DNA from: Microcaldota archaeon
GTDB lineage: Archaea > Micrarchaeota > Micrarchaeia > Anstonellales > Bilamarchaeaceae
DNA: 49,453 bases
NCBI GenBank assembly: GCA_018304385.1
Contig: JAGVWJ010000004.1
Location: 1-49,453 of the forward strand
Direction: 5' to 3'
Shown: positions 1-8,188 of the stretch, in pieces
Layout of the letters: each line of letters opens with the position of its first letter
How positions within the stretch are numbered: the stretch's first letter is position 1
Program-made: the position numbers and the translations under genes
The notes under the pieces: generated by a model
Seen by the model: only the letters and a program-made list of their open reading frames with translations
Database searches by the model: none
Told to the model about the DNA's origin: nothing

Positions 1-515
1 ATTTTTGGAACTGCAGATTGTATAAAGCTATCCTTACTTGAGCGAAATCGTTCAATTGTTTCTACCCGACCCCCATTTTGGACGTTCTCCTTTGTTACAC
101 TAATATAAAGATAAACAGTTGCTCTTGTTTGGTCATCCAATTCATCTATCTTTGCTTTTAGCGTATCTGCAAAGGAAATGAAGCTTTGTACCCATTCCTG
201 GCTTTCATATTTCTTACCTAGTTCTCTGACTCTTGTAAGTGCTTCAGCCATTCCAAGTGCTAACTCTGCGTTTTCTGTTTGACCTTTTTTTAAGAAATCA
301 CGAGCTGCCTGGCCAAATGCCTTTATTCTTGGATCACTTGATCTGGCAAATTCTATTGCTGTAAGATCCAGCTTTTTTCGACCAATGTCATGCGTTAAAG
401 CATCGACTGATCGTGTTGCACCGTCTATTGCTGTCTGAGCTGCTACTTCTGTTCTTTGTAAAACTGGCACGATAGGTATAACTTCCGGAGGAAGCTCTCT
501 TTGTCCTTGAGCCAT
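1..515 (-). CDS. Hypothetical protein, C-terminus cut by window edge
   Basis: Open frame from an ATG at 515 running off the left edge, about 171 codons visible. The visible protein begins MAQGQRELPPEV and is mainly predicted helix, rich in Ala, Glu, Lys and Arg, with no signal peptide, membrane segment or motif I recognise. It starts 7 nt after the stop of the 88-residue gene upstream, so it is probably the third gene of a pyrH-led operon. I do not recognise the family. The frame is continuous and its codon use resembles the neighbours, so I take it as a real gene. Confidence 0.7.
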   Translation of the reverse strand, partial: MAQGQRELPPEVIPIVPVLQRTEVAAQTAIDGATRSVDALTHDIGRKKLDLTAIEFARSSDPRIKAFGQAARDFLKKGQTENAELALGMAEALTRVRELGKKYESQEWVQSFISFADTLKAKIDELDDQTRATVYLYISVTKENVQNGGRVETIERFRSSKDSFIQSAVPK

Positions 516-521
516 GTAAAA

Positions 522-788
522 TCACTTCATTCCGCTACACAATTCATAAAAAGTTCCAATCCTTTCGGCCATTACCTCTGTATCTTCTGTCGGATATACA
601 TAGCGATCTCTCCAATATTCTAATCCCTCTTTCCATTTTATTAGAAGCTGGAGATCCTTTGGTATTTTCTTACTTTTTATCTTTGTAATATTAAGTTTAA
701 GTGCAAGGTTTATTGATCTCAATGTTTTATCAACGCGCACTCTTGCTTCAGCATCAAGCCTTCTAATCTCTTCTTCCATATCCGCCAT
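522..788 (-). CDS. Small hypothetical protein (88 aa) downstream of pyrH
   Basis: Short, strongly charged, predicted all-helical protein beginning MADMEEEIRRLDAEARVRVD. Its ATG (788-786) directly abuts the pyrH stop codon (791-789), which points to translational coupling. An internal ATG at codon 4 is a possible alternative start. The C-terminal half has an aromatic cluster (EYWRDRYVYPTED) that may pack against a partner. There are no cysteines apart from one near the end, no membrane segment and no recognised domain. The function is unknown. The tight packing between pyrH and the next gene is the main support for it being real. Confidence 0.7.
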   Translation of the reverse strand: MADMEEEIRRLDAEARVRVDKTLRSINLALKLNITKIKSKKIPKDLQLLIKWKEGLEYWRDRYVYPTEDTEVMAERIGTFYELCSGMK

Positions 789-1466
789 TCATACCACCAT
801 AGTCCCATTATGCTTCATTCCATTTATCGCATTCTCAACATCATGCAAATTTTTTCCGCTTACAAAATGTGCCTCTATTTTTGAGCGCGCTAAAAGCTTG
901 CACGCGAGCATATCAAATATGAAATTAGTGCCAGCTGTGCGCTTGTCATTTTTTATTGCTAATTCTATCAGTTCATCATAACTAAGCTTTTCATATTTTT
1001 TAGCATGTGGATTGTCTTTTGGATTACTATCATAAATAGCATCTGTATTACTTATATTTATTAATCGCGTTGAGTTAAGCGCTTCTGCTAAAAGAACGGA
1101 ATCAGTATCAGTAGTTATTCCTGGAATCGTTCCGCCCATAACTACTACTTTATGCTTGTCAGCGAGCTTTCGAGCTTTATAGAAATCCTTCAATGCTTTT
1201 GGATAAACGATGCTTCCCAATGCATCAATAACTGCCTTTGCATTCTTCCAGGTTATTTTTATTGCAGCAGTATCACAATCAAACTCACTTGCGCCTTTTT
1301 CGCGCAGCTTTTTTGCTTTTTTTCTTGCTGCAAAGCCGCCACCAACAACTATGCCAAAAGAAGCTTCGCTTTTTTCAATTATTGCCTTTATTTTCGCAAG
1401 ATATTCTTTATCTGTCCCTTGCTCAGTATTTACCAAGCTTCCACCTAATGAGAGAACAATGTGCAT
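789..1466 (-). CDS. pyrH: Archaeal-type uridylate (UMP) kinase
   Basis: Amino-acid-kinase-fold UMP kinase that phosphorylates UMP to UDP in pyrimidine nucleotide synthesis. At 225 residues it has the usual length of the archaeal form. The N-terminal LSLGGSL carries the phosphate-binding glycines, IVVGGGFAAR forms the next loop, GGTIPGITTDTDSVLLAE is the UMP-binding segment, and NISNTDAIYDSNP is the conserved nucleotide-binding region near residue 140. It ends in GTMVV, as archaeal PyrH proteins commonly do. It is the first gene of a minus-strand group with two small hypothetical genes. The start is the ATG at 1466, and the divergent translin-family gene begins about 60 bp away. Confidence 0.93.
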   Translation of the reverse strand: MHIVLSLGGSLVNTEQGTDKEYLAKIKAIIEKSEASFGIVVGGGFAARKKAKKLREKGASEFDCDTAAIKITWKNAKAVIDALGSIVYPKALKDFYKARKLADKHKVVVMGGTIPGITTDTDSVLLAEALNSTRLINISNTDAIYDSNPKDNPHAKKYEKLSYDELIELAIKNDKRTAGTNFIFDMLACKLLARSKIEAHFVSGKNLHDVENAINGMKHNGTMVV

Positions 1467-1526
1467 TTTAAAACCTCATTATAATATAATTAATGAACAT
1501 TAAAATACTTATTGTGGAGTGATTTT

Positions 1527-2072
1527 ATGGATTTAGGTATAGAAGAAATTGAAAAAACCCTTATGAAAAAAGAGGAGCAATTCGATAAAGTACACGTAAA
1601 GAACAGAGAAATAGTGCGAAGCTGCAGCAATGCGATTAAAGCAATTCATGCCAAAGACATGGACGAAGCGAAAAAACATTTAAAGGTTGCAGAAAATGAG
1701 CTTAATGCAATTGAAAAAATTGCAGGTGAGTTTCCAGAGCAGCTAAATCATATATTACAAGAGTATGCAGAAGCAAAAATTGTCTTAAGTGCAGTTGAAA
1801 GTAAAAAAATTCCTAGTTTTAAAGAGCTCGGAGTAAACGAGATCTCGTATCTGAATGGCTTGCTTGATGCAACTGGCGAGCTTAAACGAGAAATGTATGA
1901 ATCATTGCGTAAAAAAGACAAGAAATTAGCAGAACAATATTTCAAGATGATGGAGGAGATTTACGATGCGCTGCTACCATTGCGCTTTAGTAACTCTGTT
2001 TTACCAGAATTTAGAAGAAAACAAGACATTGCTAGAATCCAGATAGAACAGGCTAGGGGAGAGCTATTGTGA
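1527..2072 (+). CDS. Translin-family protein (predicted RNA/ssDNA-binding)
   Basis: All-helical protein of 181 residues resembling archaeal translin-family members (COG2178), which are relatives of eukaryotic translin/TRAX that bind and process RNA. Supporting segments are the basic N-terminal helix with VKNREIVRSCSNAIKAIH, the central SYLNGLLDATGELKREMYESL, which is characteristic of the family, and the C-terminal RRKQDIARIQIEQARGEL helix. I chose the ATG at 1527 because GGAGTG lies 5-10 nt upstream. The longer TTG start at 1512 would leave that site inside the gene. The stop overlaps the GTG start of the next gene, so the two are translationally coupled. Confidence 0.8.
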   Translation: MDLGIEEIEKTLMKKEEQFDKVHVKNREIVRSCSNAIKAIHAKDMDEAKKHLKVAENELNAIEKIAGEFPEQLNHILQEYAEAKIVLSAVESKKIPSFKELGVNEISYLNGLLDATGELKREMYESLRKKDKKLAEQYFKMMEEIYDALLPLRFSNSVLPEFRRKQDIARIQIEQARGELL

Positions 2073-2168
2073 AAATTTTCGATTTAACCATTCCTTTAGA
2101 CGAAAACGCTCCAGTCTATCCAGGAGTTCCCAAGCCAAAAATCTCCTCTGTTTTGAATATTGATACGG

Positions 2169-2220
2169 ATGGATTTAATGAACTAATGCTTAGTATGGAT
2201 TTAATGAACTAATGCTTAGT
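2169..2220 (+). repeat. Perfect 26-bp tandem duplication inside the cyclase gene
   Basis: The copies lie at 2169-2194 and 2195-2220, are identical and are immediately adjacent. Each begins ATGGATTTAATG and ends GCTTAGT. The duplication shifts the cyclase frame by +2 and creates the TAATG stop-start junction. Confidence 0.97.
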
Positions 2221-2709
2221 TTTCCTACGCATACTGGCACGCATATTGACGCGCCATTTCATTGTATAAAAAATGGGAAAAAACTTAGCGATTATGATAT
2301 TTCTTATTTTGTTGGTGAAGCAATAGTTTTTGATTGTAAATGCCAAAAAGAAATCGAATTATCTGAAACCGAACTTAAAAAAATAAAGAAAGATGATTTT
2401 GTTTTTTTCTATACAGGACATAGTGATAATTACAAATCACCAAATTATTTTACAAATTATCCAGTTATTTCAAAGGAAACTGCGCAAGCTTTAGTTGCAA
2501 AAAAAGTAAAAGTTATTGGAATTGATTCACCATCACCAGATAAAGCTCCTTATAAAATTCATTATATCCTTTTAGGAAAAGGTATACCTATTGTCGAGAA
2601 CTTATATAACCTTGCTACGCGCGTAGGCAAACGGTTTAAATGCATTATTGCTCCATTACATATTCAAAATGCGGATGGTGCGCCATGCCGGGTTATAGGA
2701 ATTGATTGA
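2212..2709 (+). CDS. Cyclase-family hydrolase, C-terminal 165 residues (possible reinitiation product)
   Basis: This ORF begins at the ATG formed at the end of the 26-bp duplication and holds most of the cyclase fold. The metal-binding motif HTGTHIDAPFH sits near residues 7-17. Later conserved parts include FFYTGHSDNY, VIGIDSPSPD and the C-terminal IIAPLHIQNADGAPCRV, which matches the usual family ending. It lacks only the first beta-strand region of about 45 residues, now on the separate upstream frame. If reinitiation at TAATG works, a two-piece enzyme could still assemble. The substrate cannot be inferred from sequence, and nothing in the neighbourhood suggests tryptophan breakdown. Confidence 0.7.
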   Translation: MLSFPTHTGTHIDAPFHCIKNGKKLSDYDISYFVGEAIVFDCKCQKEIELSETELKKIKKDDFVFFYTGHSDNYKSPNYFTNYPVISKETAQALVAKKVKVIGIDSPSPDKAPYKIHYILLGKGIPIVENLYNLATRVGKRFKCIIAPLHIQNADGAPCRVIGID

Positions 2710-2710
2710 T

Positions 2711-2992
2711 ATGAATAAAGCACGTTTACATATTACCGTTAGTGGTATTGTACAAGGGGTATTCTTTCGAGCTACTACTTGTGATATGGCAAATGAGCTT
2801 AAGCTAACTGGCTGGGTTAAGAATAGCGAGGATGGAGAAAGTGTTGAAATATTGGCAGAAGGAGACAAGAAAACACTTGAAAAATTCTTAGAATGGTGCG
2901 CCAAAGGCCCTAAGGGCGCAAATGTTGAACAGATAAACTATGATTGGTATAATTTTACTGGCGAACATAGAGGTTTTATAATCAGACACTAG
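2711..2992 (+). CDS. acyP: Acylphosphatase
   Basis: Small alpha/beta enzyme of 93 residues that hydrolyses acyl phosphates such as carbamoyl phosphate or 1,3-bisphosphoglycerate. The two catalytic signatures are clear: the phosphate cradle with its arginine in SGIVQGVFFRATT (about residues 11-23), and the asparagine in LTGWVKNSEDGESVEI. The ATG at 2711 lies one base after the cyclase stop and gives the standard N-terminus MNKARLHITVSG. The 3' end overlaps the convergent HEAT-repeat gene by 11 bp. The C-terminal RGFIIRH replaces the commoner F-x-I-R ending. Confidence 0.93.
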   Translation: MNKARLHITVSGIVQGVFFRATTCDMANELKLTGWVKNSEDGESVEILAEGDKKTLEKFLEWCAKGPKGANVEQINYDWYNFTGEHRGFIIRH

Positions 2993-3821
2993 TTTTTTTA
3001 CCCTTAAATGCCAAATAAATTCCAAATAACATAACTAATGCGCCTATCCCTGCAAAAAGTAAATAAGGCCAATTAAAAGGATTAACATCTTCTTTTAGGC
3101 GTGATTGGTACGGATCAGCTGGATTCACAAATATATCCACCTCTTTATCTGCTGCGTTGTTATCAACCATCCTTGCAATACTGGTAAAATCGCTTGTGGA
3201 AAATCCGCAACAATTACCTCGGTATGTTTTTCCATTATATGTATAACTATAATCTATCTCTGCAGAAAACATGCGATCGCCGTCTGAATCATAATCCTCA
3301 CTAATCTCAGAAAATGTTACTGTCCCTTTGATAAGATCCCATGAAAGCGCATTATAGTCATTCCAAATAAAATAAGCACCTACTCCAAAAAATATCAGGC
3401 CAAAGATTATAATTATAACAGGGCTACCCTTAGCATTTTGTTTTTTACCTTGATAATAAATTCTGAATCTTGAATTTTCATTAGCACCGTCTGCCACTCT
3501 TCCACTTGCTTTTTCCGACCATGCCGACAATGCCTTATTTGCACTTTCACTTACGTATGGCACAGAATCAGAAGTCGCTCTTTCAAGAGCAGGAATAGCG
3601 GATGAAATATCTGTTCCATTTGATGCAGCAGATGTTAATGCCTCAGCAGCATTTGTTCTAATAATTGAGGATTTATCGGATAAGGCAGTTATGAGTGCGG
3701 GTACCGCGCTAGAAATATTTACACCTTGAGCTGCAGCATCACTTAAACTAGAAGTAGCACTCTCTCTAATTATCAAATCATTACTTTTTAGATCTTCAAT
3801 TAGTTTTTTTATATCAGTCAT
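2982..3821 (-). CDS. HEAT-repeat membrane protein with DUF3592-like domain
   Basis: A 279-residue protein in two parts. Residues 1 to about 105 hold two to three HEAT-like repeats (IRESATSSLSDAAAQG, IRTNAAEALTSAASNG and VSESANKALSAW), probably a cytoplasmic protein-binding solenoid. After a basic linker, a membrane helix (VIIIIFGLIFFGVGAYFIW), an extracytoplasmic beta-rich segment (GTVTFSEISEDYDSDGDRM..YSYTYNGKTYRGNCCGF..VDIFVNPADPYQSRL) and a second helix (YLLFAGIGALVMLFGIYLAF) follow. The YNGKxYRG and VNPADPxxSRL phrases are typical of DUF3592 proteins. The function is unknown. Confidence 0.75.
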   Translation of the reverse strand: MTDIKKLIEDLKSNDLIIRESATSSLSDAAAQGVNISSAVPALITALSDKSSIIRTNAAEALTSAASNGTDISSAIPALERATSDSVPYVSESANKALSAWSEKASGRVADGANENSRFRIYYQGKKQNAKGSPVIIIIFGLIFFGVGAYFIWNDYNALSWDLIKGTVTFSEISEDYDSDGDRMFSAEIDYSYTYNGKTYRGNCCGFSTSDFTSIARMVDNNAADKEVDIFVNPADPYQSRLKEDVNPFNWPYLLFAGIGALVMLFGIYLAFKGKKTSV

Positions 3822-3884
3822 GTGTAAGATTTGGGGATAGAGTTTAAAAAGATAGTTAACAATACCATTTGGAGGTAGGTAAAA

Positions 3885-4061
3885 ATGACAAGATTAGTTA
3901 AACATGATATAAAAGGACCGCAGCAAGTTGGAGAAGCATGGATATGCAGGTGTGGTTTAAGCAAGAATCAACCAAGTTGCGATGGCTCTCATAAGAAAAC
4001 ACTTGACGAACAAGACGGCAAACTTTATGTATATGAAGGCGACAAGAGAGTAGAAGTATAG
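3885..4061 (+). CDS. CDGSH iron-sulfur domain protein (58 aa)
   Basis: Short gene with a strong ribosome binding site (GGAGGT at 3871-3876) 8 nt before the ATG at 3885. The 58-residue product contains CRCGLSKNQPSCDGSH, the CDGSH-type [2Fe-2S] motif with its Cys-x-Cys, Cys and His ligands. This family, including mitoNEET relatives and small archaeal and bacterial CDGSH proteins, carries a redox-active and often transferable cluster. There is only one motif, as in single-domain microbial members. It lies alone between the divergent HEAT protein and the DNA ligase gene. Confidence 0.93.
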   Translation: MTRLVKHDIKGPQQVGEAWICRCGLSKNQPSCDGSHKKTLDEQDGKLYVYEGDKRVEV

Positions 4062-4094
4062 TTCTTTTTATTCTTTTACTTTGAATAAATAGTT

Positions 4095-5825
4095 ATGACT
4101 TTTTTCAAAGACGTAGCACAGGTTTTCTTAGAAATTGAAAAGCGATCTGGCAGACTGGAAATGACAGATCTACTCGCAGAGCTATTCAAAAAAACTAGCT
4201 CCAGAGAAATTGATAAACTAATATATTTAACTCAAGGCATACTTGCACCGCCATATGAAGGCATAGACCTTGGAATGGGAGAGCAATTTGCAATACGCGC
4301 AATAGCAGCAGTAAGCGGTTATCCAAAAGAACAGGTTGAGCAGCATTATAAAAAATCAGGCGATCTTGGCTTAACAGTAGATGAGATGCTTGGAAAAAGA
4401 AAGCAGCTTTCACTTAGTAGAGAAGATATGGATATTGAATATGTTTACAATGCACTTTTAAAAATTGCAAAAACAGGTGGGGCAGGGAGCCAAGATTTAA
4501 AGATAAAACATCTTACTGAAATGTTAAATAACTCATCACCAGCAGAAGCGAGATTTATTGTAAGGTTTGTGCTTGGAAGATTACGCTTAGGCGTGGGCGA
4601 TCCGACAATATTGGATGCACTTAGCGTTTCAAAAACAGGAGATAAATCCTTGCGCGAGCCACTCGAACGCGCCTATAATGTTTGTAGTGATTTAGGTTAT
4701 GTTGCAAAAACATTTTTTGAAAATCCAGAAAAGATAAATCGATTTATTGTTCAGCCATTCAAACCATTACAACCTGCGCTAGCAGAACGCTTAAGCACAC
4801 CAGAAGAAATAGTTGAAAAGATTGGTAAGTGCGCGTGTGAGTTTAAATTTGATGGATTTCGTTTGCAGGTGCACAAGCGTGGCAAAGAAGTTGAACTTTA
4901 TTCCCGCAAATTGGAAAAAATGACTCACATGTTTCCTGATGTGACTGAGGCAGTAAAAAAACTTAAAGCAAATGAGATTATATTTGAAGGCGAAGCATTG
5001 GCATATAACGAAAAAGAAAATAGATATTATTCATTTCAACAAACAATGCAGCGCAAGCGCAAGCATGGGATAAGTGATGCAAGTAAGGAATTGCCACTAA
5101 ACATATTTTGTTTTGATGTATTATATTTGGATGGAAAGGATTTGACTGAAAAACCCTATAGGGAAAGAAGAAAAACACTAGAGAAAATTTTTCCATTAGG
5201 TATCCTTAAACTACCAAATCGAAAAATTGTAAAAACTTGGAAAGAACTTGATAAACTGTTCAAGAAATCAATCAAAGAGGGATTAGAAGGCATAATGGCA
5301 AAGGATTTATCTGCACCATATACAGCAGGCAAGCGCAAGTTCGCATGGATAAAACTAAAAAAATCATATGGAAAATCAGTTGATACAATTGATGGTGTGA
5401 TCGTTGGGTATTATCTTGGAAGAGGAGCGCGTGCTGAATTCGAATTTGGTGGATTGCTTGTTGCTGTTTATAACGAAGATAAAGGCAGATTGGAAACTAT
5501 TGCAAAGATCGGCTCTGGATACAGCGAACAGGAGATGGTTGAACTACAGAAAATGCTGGATGATATAAAAGTAGAAGCTCCACCTGCGAAATTAGATTTT
5601 AACGAAGCTCAAAAACCAGATTTTTGGGTTGAACCACGCTATGTTATAGAGGCTTCATTTGATGAGATTACGCTTTCGCCAACGCATACGTGTGGTATGG
5701 ATGAAGGGAGGGGGCATGCATTGCGATTCCCAAGAATGTTAAAGATGCGGCCTGATAAGAGCATTGATGAGATTACGACTACACAGGAAGTAATTGATAT
5801 GTACGCGAAGCAGGGGCCACATTAA
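4095..5825 (+). CDS. lig: ATP-dependent DNA ligase
   Basis: Archaeal replicative ligase of 576 residues, the usual size, which seals nicks using ATP. Residues 1 to about 215 form the DNA-binding domain (ARFIVRFVLGRLRLGVGDPTILDAL). The adenylation motif CEFKFDGFRLQ places the catalytic lysine near residue 251. IIFEGEALAYN, FCFDVLYLDG, EGLEGIMAKD and FAWIKLKKSY match nucleotidyltransferase motifs III, IIIa, IV and V. The C-terminal OB domain includes DGVIVGYYLGRGARAEFEFGG, and RFPRMLKMRPDK is the conserved ending. It is well conserved with no broken motif. Confidence 0.97.
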   Translation: MTFFKDVAQVFLEIEKRSGRLEMTDLLAELFKKTSSREIDKLIYLTQGILAPPYEGIDLGMGEQFAIRAIAAVSGYPKEQVEQHYKKSGDLGLTVDEMLGKRKQLSLSREDMDIEYVYNALLKIAKTGGAGSQDLKIKHLTEMLNNSSPAEARFIVRFVLGRLRLGVGDPTILDALSVSKTGDKSLREPLERAYNVCSDLGYVAKTFFENPEKINRFIVQPFKPLQPALAERLSTPEEIVEKIGKCACEFKFDGFRLQVHKRGKEVELYSRKLEKMTHMFPDVTEAVKKLKANEIIFEGEALAYNEKENRYYSFQQTMQRKRKHGISDASKELPLNIFCFDVLYLDGKDLTEKPYRERRKTLEKIFPLGILKLPNRKIVKTWKELDKLFKKSIKEGLEGIMAKDLSAPYTAGKRKFAWIKLKKSYGKSVDTIDGVIVGYYLGRGARAEFEFGGLLVAVYNEDKGRLETIAKIGSGYSEQEMVELQKMLDDIKVEAPPAKLDFNEAQKPDFWVEPRYVIEASFDEITLSPTHTCGMDEGRGHALRFPRMLKMRPDKSIDEITTTQEVIDMYAKQGPH

Positions 5826-5850
5826 TAAATATTCTTTCTGTAATAAAATA

Positions 5851-6234
5851 ATGCGATTTTTAACATTAGTATTTGGGGTTTTTGTTTTATTTATTGCAGG
5901 TTGCTCAGGTCTCGGAGGTCAACCTCAACCAAAAGACTGTGGTTATGCTTATCAGGAATGTCTTGAACCAGCTGAACAGACATGCACACCTGCTTATGGA
6001 AAATTAGATAATGGCGAGATTATTATGTCTGAAAGAATTCTCGGATTCGAAGGAGATGACTGCAAAATGGAGATGCAATTCGAGTCTCCTGCTGAAATAA
6101 AAGGGCTTACTGCTTCATGCAAATTTCCAAAAAGTACATTAACAGCAGTAACTGATCCTGATGATATAACTGACTTGTGCACATATTGCTCAGGAACAAT
6201 AATAGATCAATTTAAAGCTCTTAAAATGTGCTAA
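5851..6234 (+). CDS. Small secreted lipoprotein, cysteine-rich
   Basis: A 127-residue protein with a signal peptide (MRFLTLVFGVFVLFIAGC), where IAGC is a plausible lipobox. I took the ATG at 5851 because it begins the signal peptide exactly; the longer upstream frame overlaps the ligase gene. The mature part has about nine cysteines (PKDCGYAYQECL, QTCTPAYG, DDCKME, ASCKFP, DLCTYCSG and a final C), which suggests several disulfides outside the cell. No known domain is visible. The stop is just downstream of the possible GTG start of the next gene, so the two probably share a transcript. Confidence 0.75.
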   Translation: MRFLTLVFGVFVLFIAGCSGLGGQPQPKDCGYAYQECLEPAEQTCTPAYGKLDNGEIIMSERILGFEGDDCKMEMQFESPAEIKGLTASCKFPKSTLTAVTDPDDITDLCTYCSGTIIDQFKALKMC

Positions 6235-6767
6235 TTTTAGGTGATCTTTTGCTTTATAGATATAAGGATAAACATCCACATATTCATGAATCTTGCTTCA
6301 TTGCACCATCTGCAGATATAATTGGGGATGTGGAAATAGCAGAAAACTCTAGTGTTTGGTTTAGTGCAACTATACGCGCTGATCAGAATTATATTCGCAT
6401 TGGGAAAAATGTTAGCGTGCAGGATAATGCTGTTTTGCATGTTGATGATAAAAATGCTGTTGTCATTGCAGAGGATGTTGTCATCGGGCATGGTGCAATT
6501 ATTCATGGTTGCAAGATAGATAGTAATTGTATTGTTGGTATGGGTGCAATTGTTTTAAGCGGGGTTGAGATTGGTAAGAATTGTATTATTGGTGCTGGTA
6601 GCGTAATTACTGAAGAAAAAAAGATTCCTGATAATTCCATTGTACTAGGAATACCAGGGAAAGTAGTAAAACAGACAACTGATGAGCATGTTACGAGAAT
6701 AAAAAGAAATGTTCAGATTTACGTAGCGCATAATGAGGATTATAAGAAATATTTTGAGAAACACTGA
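6228..6767 (+). CDS. Gamma-carbonic-anhydrase-like hexapeptide-repeat protein
   Basis: Left-handed beta-helix protein of the gamma-carbonic anhydrase/YrdA/CaiE group. The conserved N-terminus CFIAPSADIIGDVEIAENSSVWF is followed by repeats (SVQDNAVLHVDD, VVIGHGAIIHGCKI, CIVGMGAIVLSGVEI and CIIGAGSVITEEKKI) and the family ending VLGIPGKVVK. His in AVLHVDD, and His in VIGHGAIIHG, sit where the zinc ligands lie in this group. The start is uncertain: GTG 6228 gives 179 residues, while TTG 6249 follows AGGTGAT and fits the usual family N-terminus better. Carbonic anhydrase activity is possible but not proven, as many relatives lack it. Confidence 0.88.
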   Translation: MLILGDLLLYRYKDKHPHIHESCFIAPSADIIGDVEIAENSSVWFSATIRADQNYIRIGKNVSVQDNAVLHVDDKNAVVIAEDVVIGHGAIIHGCKIDSNCIVGMGAIVLSGVEIGKNCIIGAGSVITEEKKIPDNSIVLGIPGKVVKQTTDEHVTRIKRNVQIYVAHNEDYKKYFEKH

Positions 6768-6781
6768 TTTTTGATAGCGGG

Positions 6782-7618
6782 TTGGCTTTCTTGGTTTATA
6801 AAAACAACATAATATTGTGCACCAGTATTCTACTGCTCTTCTTGCTTTCAGGATGCAGTTTGCTTATCAATAAAGAAAACACCCTTGTTTCTGATCCTAT
6901 TTATGATAAAACTCCATTGATTGAAAAGGACTTGCTAGTGAATCCCTCTGTTACCGAAGTTTATATAGACGCACCCAAAAATAAATCTACAAAGGAAGAC
7001 ACACTTATTCCTGTCCATCCAGAAATTTGGTCTCAATATTCCCCCTATGGCAAAGGATGGGAATTTAAGGTAAATTGTTTTGGAAACTATTCGCTGCTTG
7101 AAGAATGTTTTCTTTGGCGTGTTGATGAAGTTTTGGTTGTAACACCAAACGGTTCGCGTTATTTTCTAAATAAAGATTTCAATCTAAATAATTATTCTGG
7201 AGAAATAACACGGAGATGGGTTCTATACGGACCAGCAAATGACTCTCTTCCAGAAAGTGGTACTTATGTCTTTGAATACACCAAGAATAAGACCATTATT
7301 TACCGACAAAACGTTTCATATATACAAAGCAGTATTTCGTATCCGACAATGGTTCAATGGGAACAGAGGCAAAAGAATCTGTATGTTCGATGGAATGCTC
7401 CACAAGTCGTTGATAAAACAATGTGGTATAAGGTAATCGTATGGAATGAATTTGGAACCCCATCACTCTTTATTTCAAAGGTCTTTTCATGGAACGCAAC
7501 AGATGCTCTACTTGAAGCAGTACCCTTTACGCAAGGTGGCAACTACTCGCTTAACGTTGCGCTTTTCTTTCCAAATGGATATGCGCACAGTGAGTATGTA
7601 ATGGTAAGATGGAAATAA
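6782..7618 (+). CDS. Secreted lipoprotein, N-glycosylation-rich
   Basis: Protein of up to 278 residues with an N-terminal hydrophobic segment and lipobox (IILCTSILLLFLLSGC). No ATG is available; TTG at 6782 or TTG at 6791 are the start candidates. The mature region is beta-rich and carries several N-x-S/T sequons (NYSLLEE, NGSR, NYSG, NDSL, NKTI, NVSY, NATDA), in keeping with archaeal surface glycosylation. The C-terminal part (WEQRQKNLYVRWNAPQVVDKTMWYKVIVW) looks like a fibronectin III-like strand pattern. No catalytic motif is seen. A cell-surface role is inferred only. Confidence 0.7.
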   Translation: MAFLVYKNNIILCTSILLLFLLSGCSLLINKENTLVSDPIYDKTPLIEKDLLVNPSVTEVYIDAPKNKSTKEDTLIPVHPEIWSQYSPYGKGWEFKVNCFGNYSLLEECFLWRVDEVLVVTPNGSRYFLNKDFNLNNYSGEITRRWVLYGPANDSLPESGTYVFEYTKNKTIIYRQNVSYIQSSISYPTMVQWEQRQKNLYVRWNAPQVVDKTMWYKVIVWNEFGTPSLFISKVFSWNATDALLEAVPFTQGGNYSLNVALFFPNGYAHSEYVMVRWK

Positions 7619-7627
7619 TTCTATTTA

Positions 7628-8188
7628 TTATGACCGCATAGCCTTAATCAAATCTGATTTAGTGATTATTCCCACTACATCACCATCTCGCTTAACCAAA
7701 AGCGCTTTATAGAATTTAAGCATTTCAGTAACTACTTCTATTTCAGAATTTTCAGGAATTATCGGAAAGCTCTCTTTCATTACGTATCGCACAGATACCT
7801 TAGATATTTTATCTCCATACTTTGTTAGCCAATCTACAAATTCATCATCTGTTACGCTGCCTATTGGCTTGCCTTCCTTGAGTACGGGCAATTGCGATAT
7901 CGCGCGTTCGCGCATTATTTTCATTACTTTATCGAGTTTATCATCTGGCTTAATGGATATGATATCTTTTGTCATTACCTCGCTTGCTTTCTTTGTATGC
8001 TTATGCTTGTTTAGCTGATCTTCTATTGCATGAAATATTGCAACCACCTTTGAATATGCAGGATCAATCTTTCTTGCCTCGATCTTAGCAATCAGACTTT
8101 GGCTTACGCCTGCAAGCGCAGCTAATTCTTTTTGAGTTAGATTTAGCTTTCGCCTTAAATCGCCGAGTTTATCTATTTCGAATTGAAT
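7628..8188 (-). CDS. HTH (XRE-type) transcriptional regulator with two CBS domains
   Basis: Archaeal regulator of the COG3620 type. An XRE-like helix-turn-helix (LGDLRRKLNLTQKELAALAGVSQSLIAKIEARKIDP) occupies the N-terminus. A CBS pair (ASEVMTKDIISIKPDDKLDKVMKIM.. and VSVRYVMKESFPIIPENSEIEVVTEML..) follows, probably binding an adenine nucleotide. The frame is open to 8266, but the promoter (TATA near 8231-8240 read on the minus strand) and the ribosome binding site GAGGGTGAT (8200-8192) lie inside that extension. The first codon after that site is ATT at 8188-8186, so I place the start there (186 residues). This assumes a rare ATT start. The gene is divergent from the SAM-hydrolase-like gene, a possible target. 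Confidence 0.85.
   Translation of the reverse strand: MQFEIDKLGDLRRKLNLTQKELAALAGVSQSLIAKIEARKIDPAYSKVVAIFHAIEDQLNKHKHTKKASEVMTKDIISIKPDDKLDKVMKIMRERAISQLPVLKEGKPIGSVTDDEFVDWLTKYGDKISKVSVRYVMKESFPIIPENSEIEVVTEMLKFYKALLVKRDGDVVGIITKSDLIKAMRS

Larger units (their letters stand above)
2069..2709 (+). pseudogene. Cyclase-family hydrolase gene split by a 26-bp tandem duplication
   Basis: Read as one gene this is a cyclase/kynurenine-formamidase-like metal hydrolase of about 204 residues. A GTG start at 2069 overlaps the translin-family stop, and the N-terminus KIFDLTIPLDENAPVYPG is typical. At 2169-2220 a 26-bp segment is present twice. Because 26 is not a multiple of three, the frame stops at TAA 2210-2212 after 47 codons. 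Removing one copy restores NELMLSFPTHTGTHIDAPFH, which contains the family metal-binding motif HxGTHxDAPxH. The TAA overlaps an ATG (TAATG), so the rest could still be made by reinitiation. A real recent mutation, strain variation and an assembly artefact are all possible. Confidence 0.85.

Noticed and set aside
1152..1503. Three overlapping plus-strand frames over pyrH
   Set aside because: They lie wholly against a clear, conserved UMP kinase and have no ribosome binding site or recognisable protein.
2982..2992. Overlap of acylphosphatase and HEAT-protein ends as a sign of a frameshift
   Set aside because: Both proteins end normally for their families; this is a simple convergent 3' overlap.
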